DNA of 64,000 nucleotides, taken from NCBI RefSeq assembly GCF_019209835.1, contig NZ_JAHUTS010000002.1, positions 372,001-436,000 on the forward strand, in the 5' to 3' direction. Made by a program: the position numbers and the translations under genes. The notes under the pieces are model-generated. The model was not told the origin of the DNA. It worked only from the letters and a program-made list of their open reading frames with translations, and made no database searches. Of the stretch, positions 26,142-33,181 are shown in pieces. Numbering within the stretch: position 1 is the first letter of the stretch; each line of letters begins with the position of its first letter. Origin of the DNA: Enterovibrio paralichthyis (GTDB lineage Bacteria; Pseudomonadota; Gammaproteobacteria; Enterobacterales; Vibrionaceae).

Positions 26142-26639
26142 CGAATGACATAAATTCCCCCTCACGAGGATTTACCACACTTAGGTGTTGCATCAAATAC
26201 CGGAGGTAACCATGTCTTCTCAATTCTTTTGTGGCGTTGACCTCGCCAAGCACCACTTTTCCCTTCACGCGGTGGATGACCGTGGAAAGGTCATTCTTCA
26301 CAAATCCGTATCTCGCGCTAAATTGCTGACTACATTAGCAAATATTCGAGCTATGCGTATAGATATTGAAGCGTGCTCCGGAGCGCATTATTGGGCAAAA
26401 GAGTTCAGAGGGCATTAATCTTCTATTCCAGCCTAGGTTAACCGAATAGTGTCTTGGGGATGCCTGATCTTGTCCTGTTATTCGATTGGCAGGAAGCGGT
26501 GATATCGCAGACAATGATCTCTTTTGCCGGAAAAAACGATGTAATAGCGGAAATGACAAACCGAAGTCGACGCGAACATTGGCTGCTAGCGCAGCCAACA
26601 GAAAGCTATTGCCTATTGACCGGAGAAGGGCTCATATGT
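26142..26639. repeat. Cassette-spacer repeat, copy B (about 498 bp)
   Basis: Full-length relative of copy A. It has the same IS110-type leader, a better-preserved transposase head, then the tail with a GCGGTGATATCGC hairpin and the conserved TTGGCTGC-TAGC-GCAGCCAA hairpin at 26579-26598, ending GGGCTCATATGT. Relative to A and C the tail lacks a short block before the second hairpin. Confidence 0.8.
26212..26418 (+). pseudogene. Truncated IS110-family transposase head in copy B
   Basis: From an ATG at 26212 with CCGGAGG upstream, the frame encodes 68 residues beginning MSSQFFCGVDLAKHHFSLHA and ending ACSGAHYWAKEFRGH before TAA. The first catalytic Asp (GVDLAK) and a conserved EACSGAHYWA block of IS110 transposases are present. 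The remaining catalytic domain and the Ser-containing C-terminal domain are missing. The start and ribosome site are intact, so a short peptide could still be made. Confidence 0.85.
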
Positions 26640-26640
26640 G

Positions 26641-27753
26641 TTAAGCCGCAATTTTATCGCTGTCAATTTCTCTTGGAAGAACTGCTGCTAAACAATTTAA
26701 AGAGGCTTCAAACTTTTCCGCTGGTCCTCGAGTTGATAATTGAATTAGCTCATTAAGACCTGATTGGCTTGTGAATGACATTTCCTGATATAGGCAAATT
26801 GGTAGCTCATGGTTATCTTTAAACCTGCGGTCTGGTCCACCGGACTTATTTACGTATTTCCACGTTTTATCAACGATCAATGCATCAGCAGGAACTAACT
26901 CTTCTTCGATAAATTTTTTATCTCCGACCATCACAACCAAATCTTGGTAACTCACAGCTCCGACACCTGTAGTGTCATAGACCAACACTCGGTCAGGAAA
27001 GAAATGTAATGTTTGACGACCAACTGCAATGGAAACTGTCTTCACATTTGTTTTTAATCGAGGCGGTTCAGAGATCATAATCGATGTCAGCTTTCGGTCT
27101 ATAAGATTGCTTGCACCTGCATGATATTTTTTATCAAGGACTTTGCCTGAGGCTGATATATGCCAACATTTATTAGCTTTTGCCATTTGTTCTGCTGCCG
27201 AAAACAGCTTGTCATAAGCAAGTTCCATTTCGGAGTCAAAGTCATAGAAAAGTACCGTTGTCTTAGCTAACGTGTCTCTCGTATAACAAACCCAAGTAGA
27301 AACAATCCCCAACACAGCAGTCAAAGCGACAACCCATTTAGGGAGTTCGGCATTATGAATTCCAAAAACAACAGCGAAAAATAGAATAAAAATAAAATGC
27401 CATGAACTAGACCTTTTCCGTTTATCATTAAGCTCCTTTAGCAGCTCAGCCGAAGAAGAGTCTACTATCTGCGAAACATGCGCTGACTCAATTTCTTTCA
27501 GTGGTTCGTGAGTCGGTGCTTCGAAGGACTCTTGATAGTTGGGCTGAATAGTGTTGTCGACAATTCGTTCCTGAGAACCAATCGGAATAGTCGAACGATA
27601 ATAAATACCATTTGCTCCAATACGGACATAGTTACCTCTTGGACCAGTTCCTACTCTCAGCCCTTTAACACCAGCTGAAACGCCAAATCCAGATTTTGAC
27701 AAATTGAAACGAAATGGACCAACGCTGATACTCTTTCTTATGTAGAGTCCCAT
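26641..27753 (-). CDS. Cassette 1 DUF4236-domain membrane protein
   Basis: From the ATG at 27753 (GGAGA upstream) the product has 370 residues. Residues 1-53 form a DUF4236 domain (MGLYIRKSISVGPFRFNLSK, then GTGPRGNYVRIGANGIYYR). A charged linker follows, then two close membrane segments at about 117-133 and 139-156, and a soluble C-terminal domain of about 210 residues that I do not recognise. The frame is open to an ATG at 27789 inside the core site. The stop TAA lies in the inverse core site. Function unknown. Confidence 0.75.
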   Translation of the reverse strand: MGLYIRKSISVGPFRFNLSKSGFGVSAGVKGLRVGTGPRGNYVRIGANGIYYRSTIPIGSQERIVDNTIQPNYQESFEAPTHEPLKEIESAHVSQIVDSSSAELLKELNDKRKRSSSWHFIFILFFAVVFGIHNAELPKWVVALTAVLGIVSTWVCYTRDTLAKTTVLFYDFDSEMELAYDKLFSAAEQMAKANKCWHISASGKVLDKKYHAGASNLIDRKLTSIMISEPPRLKTNVKTVSIAVGRQTLHFFPDRVLVYDTTGVGAVSYQDLVVMVGDKKFIEEELVPADALIVDKTWKYVNKSGGPDRRFKDNHELPICLYQEMSFTSQSGLNELIQLSTRGPAEKFEASLNCLAAVLPREIDSDKIAA

Positions 27754-27792
27754 ATCTTCTCCGAACTTAAATTGATACTCTTGCGGCATAAC

Positions 27793-28013
27793 AATTTATT
27801 AGATCCCAAAGTGGGGTGTTTAAACACCCCACTTTGTCCAATAATACCGATACCACATTCTACACCACTGAGTAACTCATTGTTTTCATGAGATGAATAG
27901 CGAATGCACAAAAATGTGATGTGGAAATACCCCAAAATGGGGCATTTCTTGCAATCCTGCTTATGACGATAAAAACTGTATATACATACAGTCAATTTCT
28001 GGTCGAGTCATCT
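27793..28013. promoter_or_regulatory. attI / integrase promoter region of the integron
   Basis: The 221 bases between the first cassette and intI should contain attI, the cassette promoter (leftward) and the intI promoter (rightward). A perfect 30-bp palindrome occupies 27807-27836 (arms CAAAGTGGGGTGTTT). A second inverted repeat, AAATACCCC with GGGGCATTT, is at 27925-27947. The LexA box lies at the intI-proximal end. The palindromes are not typical terminators because no T run follows. Confidence 0.6.
27976..27991. promoter_or_regulatory. LexA (SOS) box in front of intI
   Basis: CTGTATATACATACAG fits the CTGT-N8-ACAG LexA consensus perfectly with an AT-rich centre. It ends 22 bases before the intI start, where LexA would block transcription. 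SOS control of integron integrases is established in Vibrio cholerae and class 1 integrons. Confidence 0.85.
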
Positions 28014-28976
28014 ATGAACTCGCCTTTCCTTCAATCCATCAAGGAAGTCATGTATCGCAGGAGATATGCGAAGAAGACAATAGAATCATATCTTCATTGG
28101 ATTGCGGCATATATTCGTTTTCACAACATGAAACATCCTGCGGAAATGGGTGATAACGAAGTAGAACAGTATTTAAGCTATCTTGCCAATGCACGTAATG
28201 TTTCTCCCAACACGCAAGCATTGGCTTTAAATGCACTCGTTTTTCTTTATCGGGAAATCATTCAACAACCACTCTCTGTCACTCTCGATTTCGCGATGAC
28301 AAAAAGAAAGCAAAAGCTTCCTGTTGTATTGACCCGAAATGAAATAAGAAAGCTGCTTTCACTTGTTCCGCACCACCACTACCTTGCCTGTGCACTTATG
28401 TATGGCAGTGGACTTCGCTTGATGGAGACGGTGCGCTTGAGAGTAAAAGACATCGACTTCGACTATCAATGTTTGAAAATCTTTGATGGTAAAGGCGGCA
28501 AGAATCGGATCGTGACGTTGGCACCCGAGTTATTTGAGCCTATAAGAAACCAAATCGAGCAGGTTGAAACCACGCTTAGCCGAGACTTAAACCACCAAAA
28601 TTACGCAGGGGTTTGGATGCCGCATAGGCACAGAGAGAAGTATGCCTCTCAAAGTAGAGCACTGCCTTGGCAGTATCTGTTTCCTTCCCACAAAGTAAGC
28701 CAAGATCCAGAGACAGCCCTGATTCGCAGGCACCACATTAATGAAAAACAAATTCAGCGGTCAGTAAACAGTGCCGCAAAGAATGCAGAGATAAATAGGC
28801 ATGTAACGCCGCACACACTTCGACATTCCTTTGCTACACATTTACTTCAATCTGGCGCTGATATTAGGACGGTACAAGCGCAGTTAGGCCACTCCGATGT
28901 CAGAACAACTCAGATTTACACGCATATTCTGCAGAATGGTGCCCAAGGAGTTTGCAGCCCACTCTCGAACATCTAA
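28014..28976 (+). CDS. intI: Integron integrase IntI (tyrosine recombinase)
   Basis: Site-specific recombinase that inserts and excises gene cassettes at attI and attC. From the ATG at 28014 it has exactly 320 residues, like Vibrio cholerae IntIA. The catalytic residues fall at R135, K160, H267, R270, H293 and Y302 in GSGLRLMET, HTLRHSFATHLL, LGHSDV and TQIYTH. The IntI-specific insertion (ALPWQYLFPS followed by RRHH, about 216-241) is present and separates it from XerC/D. All motifs are intact, so it should be active. A 31-codon upstream extension would cover the LexA box and is rejected. Confidence 0.95.
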   Translation: MNSPFLQSIKEVMYRRRYAKKTIESYLHWIAAYIRFHNMKHPAEMGDNEVEQYLSYLANARNVSPNTQALALNALVFLYREIIQQPLSVTLDFAMTKRKQKLPVVLTRNEIRKLLSLVPHHHYLACALMYGSGLRLMETVRLRVKDIDFDYQCLKIFDGKGGKNRIVTLAPELFEPIRNQIEQVETTLSRDLNHQNYAGVWMPHRHREKYASQSRALPWQYLFPSHKVSQDPETALIRRHHINEKQIQRSVNSAAKNAEINRHVTPHTLRHSFATHLLQSGADIRTVQAQLGHSDVRTTQIYTHILQNGAQGVCSPLSNI

Positions 28977-29031
28977 CGTGCTAAGGCACGCTACCCCCAC
29001 TGATGAGCAATATCAGATCATTAGACAAAGA

Positions 29032-29054
29032 AAACCGCAGACGAGCTGCGGTTT
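29032..29054. terminator. Terminator between intI and fumarase
   Basis: AAACCGCAG pairs with CTGCGGTTT around ACGAG between convergent genes. Confidence 0.85.
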
Positions 29055-29079
29055 ATTTACATTGAAATGTCGTGGGAAA

Positions 29080-30594
29080 TCAGCCTTCCATTTCGGCGAT
29101 TTTCACTTTCCAGGTATCAGGGCCAATTTGGTGGGCGTTGTTGCCTTGTGAATCAACGGCAACGGTCACTGGCATATCTTCGACTTCGAATTCGTAAATC
29201 GCTTCCATACCCAAATCTTCAAACGCAACAACACGCGCTTTCTTGATGGCTTTCGCGACGAGATACGCTGCGCCGCCGACGGCCATCAGGTACACGGCTT
29301 TGTGCTGTTTGATAGATTCAACAGTCGCTGGGCCGCGCTCTGCTTTACCAATCATGCCCATCAGGCCGGTTTCGCTGAGCATCATCTCAGTGAACTTGTC
29401 CATGCGGGTTGAGGTTGTTGGTCCAGCAGGGCCTACGGCTTCATCGCCCACTGCATCAACAGGGCCTACGTAGTAGATAAAGCGGCCTTTGAAGTCCACG
29501 CCTTCTGGCAGGCCCTGACCGCTGTTCAGCATTTCCTGAATACGTTTGTGCGCCGCATCGCGGCCTGTCAGGATTTTACCGGAGAGCAGCACGGTTTCGC
29601 CGGTCTTCCACTCTTCGATATCTGCCTGGGTGATGTTGTCCAAGTTGACACGGCGAACGTTGTCGCCCACTTCCCAGGTTACCTGTGGCCACTCTTCCAG
29701 TTTTGGCGGTGTCAGTTCTGCAGGGCCGGAGCCATCAAGCGTGAAGTGAACATGGCGGGTTGCCGCACAGTTAGGGATCAGGCAAACCGGTTTAGACGCT
29801 GCATGGGTCGGTGCGGTTTTGATTTTCACATCTACGACCGTGGTTAAGCCGCCAAGGCCTTGTGCGCCGATACCCAGTTTGTTGACGCGGTTGAAGATAT
29901 CCAGACGAAGCTCTTCTTCGGCGTTTTGTGGGCCACGCTCAATCAGCTCCTGAATATCGATGTGTTCCATCAGGGATTCTTTTGCCAGTACTGCCGCTTT
30001 TTCAGCTGTACCGCCAATGCCTATGCCAAGCATGCCCGGCGGACACCAGCCCGCGCCCATGGTTGGCAGGGTTTTCTCTACCCATGCCGCCACGTCATCT
30101 GATGGGTTCAGCATCACCATTTTGGTTTTGTTTTCAGAACCGCCGCCTTTCGCCGCGATTTGAATTTCGACTGTGTTGCCCGGCACCATGTTGATGTGAA
30201 CAACCGCTGGCGTGTTGTCTTTGGTGTTCTTACGTGCGCCCGCAGGGTCTGCCACAACAGACGCGCGCAGTGGGTTATCCGGGTTGTTGTAAGCACGGCG
30301 AACACCTTCATCCACCATTTCCTGAACCGTCATGTCGCCTTCCCACTGAACATTCATACCAATGTTGACGAAACAGGTCACAATACCGGTGTCCTGACAG
30401 ATTGGGCGTTTGCCTTCTGCCGACATGCGGGAGTTGATCAGGATCTGCGCGATGGCATCTTTAGCCGCTTGGCTTTGTTCTTTTTCGTATGCCTTTTCAA
30501 GGGCCTGAACAAAATCGAGAGGATGATAGTAAGAAATATATTGTAGGGCGTCAGCGACACTGTCGATGACATCTTCCTTACGAATGACAGTCAT
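29080..30594 (-). CDS. fumA: Class I fumarate hydratase
   Basis: Oxygen-sensitive 4Fe-4S fumarase of the TCA cycle, converting fumarate and malate. The 504-residue product has the alpha-type catalytic part (RPICQDTG with the first cluster Cys, near residue 70; GLGGLTTVVDVK; CLIPNCAATRHVHF) and the beta-type C-terminal part (LSGKILTGRDAAHKR, YYVGPVDAVGDEAVGPAGPTT). It is slightly shorter than the 548-residue Escherichia coli FumA and could equally be annotated fumB. It stands alone. Confidence 0.93.
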   Translation of the reverse strand: MTVIRKEDVIDSVADALQYISYYHPLDFVQALEKAYEKEQSQAAKDAIAQILINSRMSAEGKRPICQDTGIVTCFVNIGMNVQWEGDMTVQEMVDEGVRRAYNNPDNPLRASVVADPAGARKNTKDNTPAVVHINMVPGNTVEIQIAAKGGGSENKTKMVMLNPSDDVAAWVEKTLPTMGAGWCPPGMLGIGIGGTAEKAAVLAKESLMEHIDIQELIERGPQNAEEELRLDIFNRVNKLGIGAQGLGGLTTVVDVKIKTAPTHAASKPVCLIPNCAATRHVHFTLDGSGPAELTPPKLEEWPQVTWEVGDNVRRVNLDNITQADIEEWKTGETVLLSGKILTGRDAAHKRIQEMLNSGQGLPEGVDFKGRFIYYVGPVDAVGDEAVGPAGPTTSTRMDKFTEMMLSETGLMGMIGKAERGPATVESIKQHKAVYLMAVGGAAYLVAKAIKKARVVAFEDLGMEAIYEFEVEDMPVTVAVDSQGNNAHQIGPDTWKVKIAEMEG

Positions 30595-30893
30595 AATTGC
30601 CTCTTTAATAGTTATGATTCCTTGGCACCGCTCAAAAGCCTATGAATGCGGGCTGACAAGAGCGTCCAGTTAAGCGTTTTACTCATTTCGTTTTTTACTT
30701 AAATCTCGGGTCAACATGTCCGGTTTCGGTGTTTTAACCTAGCCCGCGACCATCTGGCAATTTCGCGTTACCCAAGGTGGGTGTAGGCGCGAATTAAACT
30801 TTCCACGTTTAGCCATAAACACAGCGAATATGATACTCTTACGGCCGTTTTAGCGCCAACAGACGCATCAATACCGATCACAAAAACACCAAA
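30595..30893. other. Divergent promoter region between fumarase and pabB
   Basis: A gene-free stretch of 299 bases serving two divergent genes. I see no convincing regulator site or hairpin in it. Confidence 0.45.
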
Positions 30894-32264
30894 ATGACCG
30901 AATCGAGACGAATGCCTATCACCCTGCAGTTTCTTGAGTACTCGCCCTCAGCACTCACTTCACTTTTTTCCAGGATTGAATCGCAGCCTTGGGCGATGAT
31001 GTTGCAATCTGCCGCGGAAAATCACCCCGATAACCGTTTCGATATTTTGGTGGCGGATCCTATCGCAACGCTCTGTAGTGACAAGGGTGTCAATCGCATT
31101 GATTACCGGGATGGTCGCAGCGCAGCTTCAGAAACGGATCCGTTCGAAGAGTTACATGCCCTGCAACAAACCTTGTTGCCACACCTTGCCCCTATCGCCC
31201 CTTGGCCATTTGTTGGCGGTGCGCTGGGTTATTTTTCTTACGACTTAGGCCGACAAGTCGAAACTCTGCCTGAACTGGCCATCCGTGATATCGATATTCC
31301 AGATATGGCGGTGGGTATTTATGACTGGGCGATCGTTGCCGATCATAAAGAGCAGAAACTGGTACTGATACAGCCTGAAGGGGAAAACCGGATGGCATGG
31401 CTGGAAAGCCATCATCAGCCGCAAACACCCAGCTTCTCTTTGCTGGGTGAATGGCAGGCGAACATGACGCCAAAAAGCTATGAAGCCAAGTTTGATCAGG
31501 TTCAGGCGTATCTCAAGTCCGGCGACTGTTACCAAATCAATCTCGCGCAACGTTTTGAAGCGCCATACCACGGCAGTGAGTGGGAAGCCTACCAAAAGCT
31601 GGCTGAAACGAATGGTGCGCCGTTTTCCGGTTTTATCCGCCTGAAGGACGCGAGCATTCTTTCCGTGTCACCGGAGCGCTTCCTGCAGCTGCATGGCCGC
31701 AAAATCGAAACCAAGCCCATCAAAGGTACCCGCCCAAGAAATGCGGATGCCGAAGTGGATGCAGAAAACATCCGCTGCCTGCAAACGGCAGAGAAAGATC
31801 GCGCCGAAAACCTGATGATCGTGGACTTACTTCGCAACGATATTGGCCGTGTCGCCTCGCCGGGTTCGGTAAATGTGCCTAAACTTTTCGATATTGAGAC
31901 GTTTCCTGCCGTCCATCACATGGTCAGTACAGTGACAGGTACATTGGCTGACGGTAAACACGGTGAGGATTTACTTCGTGCCTGTTTCCCCGGTGGTTCC
32001 ATTACCGGTGCGCCGAAAGTGCGCGCGATGGAAATCATAGAAGAACTGGAGCCACACCGCCGCAGCGTGTATTGCGGCAGTATTGGCTACATCAGCCGAT
32101 GTGGAACCATGGATACCAGCATCACTATCCGCACTCTGGTGTGCCACAAGCAGCGCATTTATGCGTGGGCAGGCGGAGGTGTCGTCGCTGACAGCAGCGC
32201 TGCGTCGGAGTATCAGGAAACGTTGGATAAACTCAGCAGAATTTTGCCGGTGCTATCGGCTTAG
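30894..32264 (+). CDS. pabB: Aminodeoxychorismate synthase component I
   Basis: Chorismate-utilising enzyme that with PabA makes 4-amino-4-deoxychorismate for folate. The 456-residue protein carries the anthranilate-synthase component I N-terminal domain and the chorismate-binding domain. The diagnostic PIKGTRPRN (PabB has Lys where TrpE has Ala) and GSITGAPKVRAMEIIEELEP with YCGSIGYISRCGTMD are visible. It starts an operon with the NUDIX gene 9 bases downstream, as in Escherichia coli. The start could also be the ATG six codons later. Confidence 0.95.
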   Translation: MTESRRMPITLQFLEYSPSALTSLFSRIESQPWAMMLQSAAENHPDNRFDILVADPIATLCSDKGVNRIDYRDGRSAASETDPFEELHALQQTLLPHLAPIAPWPFVGGALGYFSYDLGRQVETLPELAIRDIDIPDMAVGIYDWAIVADHKEQKLVLIQPEGENRMAWLESHHQPQTPSFSLLGEWQANMTPKSYEAKFDQVQAYLKSGDCYQINLAQRFEAPYHGSEWEAYQKLAETNGAPFSGFIRLKDASILSVSPERFLQLHGRKIETKPIKGTRPRNADAEVDAENIRCLQTAEKDRAENLMIVDLLRNDIGRVASPGSVNVPKLFDIETFPAVHHMVSTVTGTLADGKHGEDLLRACFPGGSITGAPKVRAMEIIEELEPHRRSVYCGSIGYISRCGTMDTSITIRTLVCHKQRIYAWAGGGVVADSSAASEYQETLDKLSRILPVLSA

Positions 32265-32273
32265 AGGTAAGCA

Positions 32274-32981
32274 GTGGAAGGACGCATACACAAAGCGAAG
32301 GAATGGGAAAAGGGTTCGAAGCGGTATATGGATACCCCTGCTTCAACATCCCGCCGTTCTGTCATGCGTGCCCGTCTTTCCCGCCAATGGCTGGTTCAGC
32401 GTTTCAGCCTTTCTCCCAGCTTCCGTTACGACAAACGCGTTATTCAACGTGCCAAAGACGCCATAAAACATCTTGGTGACCCAACCCTTCGCCCTGCAGC
32501 CGTCATGATTGCGCTCACCGAGCGCAATGGCGAATTGCAGGTTTTGTTAACCAAACGTGCTTCCCACCTGAAACACCATCCCGGTCAAATTGCGTTTCCC
32601 GGCGGCAAAGTGGAAAAATCCGACGCCGATATCGTTGAAGCGGCTATTCGCGAAACCGTTGAAGAAATCGGAGTTTCCGTGCAGCGGGATGAGTTGCTAG
32701 GTTGCTTGCCACCACTTCCTACCGTTAGCGGCTACTTGGTTACACCTGTTGTCGCGTTTGTTGATCCTGAATACCGCCCAATGCTCGACCCCAACGAAGT
32801 GGACTCGCTCTTTGAAGTGCCACTTGCTCAGTTTTTGAGACGCGATGCCATCACCACTCAACCTTTCCTTGTTCGGGGAAAAACCTACCACATATACGCA
32901 ATGAGCTATCAACAACACCTGATTTGGGGTGTCACAGCCCAGATACTTCATGCCCTCGGACAGCAACTTTCCCTCAACTAA
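32274..32981 (+). CDS. nudL: NUDIX CoA pyrophosphatase
   Basis: Cytoplasmic NUDIX hydrolase of the CoA diphosphatase type (NudL/YeaB), splitting CoA derivatives. The upstream UPF0035 signature LLTKRASHLKHHPGQIAFPGG leads into the NUDIX box, where IRETVEEIGV provides the metal-binding Glu residues. The frame starts at a GTG 9 bases after pabB and codes for 235 residues; an ATG at 32328 would give a more usual length. Gene order pabB-nudL-sdaA is conserved with enterobacteria, here with sdaC inserted. Confidence 0.9.
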   Translation: MEGRIHKAKEWEKGSKRYMDTPASTSRRSVMRARLSRQWLVQRFSLSPSFRYDKRVIQRAKDAIKHLGDPTLRPAAVMIALTERNGELQVLLTKRASHLKHHPGQIAFPGGKVEKSDADIVEAAIRETVEEIGVSVQRDELLGCLPPLPTVSGYLVTPVVAFVDPEYRPMLDPNEVDSLFEVPLAQFLRRDAITTQPFLVRGKTYHIYAMSYQQHLIWGVTAQILHALGQQLSLN

Positions 32982-33093
32982 TTTTTAATACATCAACATT
33001 TTTTAGGGTCTTTAAACACGTTTTTTAAACCATAAAAATTGTGAATGTACCAACTTCAAATAAATTCGTTGCACGAAATTTTATTGCCACAAA

Positions 33094-33109
33094 AGTGATC
33101 TAGATCGCA
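33094..33109. promoter_or_regulatory. Candidate CRP site upstream of sdaC
   Basis: AGTGATCTAGATCGCA matches 8 of the 10 defined bases of TGTGA-N6-TCACA and is centred about 80 bases before the sdaC start. The sdaC gene of Escherichia coli is CRP-activated. Confidence 0.45.
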
Positions 33110-33181
33110 GTTTGAAGTGCAAAAATGTAAAGAATACGCATCAGTTCCTGATCCGTTCCGTATTTTTTTGGTGATTAAACG

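Larger units (their letters stand above)
26141..27791 (-). mobile_element. Integron gene cassette 1 (attI-proximal)
   Basis: It starts on the minus strand at the core site GTTATGCCGCAA (complement of 27781-27792). After the gene comes TTGCGGCTTAAC (complement of 26640-26651), matching 11 of 12 bases as its inverted partner. It holds the DUF4236 gene and repeat copy B. Being next to the attI region it should be the last cassette acquired and the first read from the integron promoter. Confidence 0.75.

Noticed and set aside
26454..26756. 100-codon plus-strand frame spanning repeat copy B and the end of cassette 1
   Set aside because: It runs antisense into the DUF4236 gene and ends by chance; there is no family similarity.
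23486..27800. Typical Vibrio cholerae-type VCR attC sites
   Set aside because: I looked for the usual 120-130-bp VCR pattern with GCGTTA-type ends and did not find it; only the inverted core sites at the cassette ends are supported.
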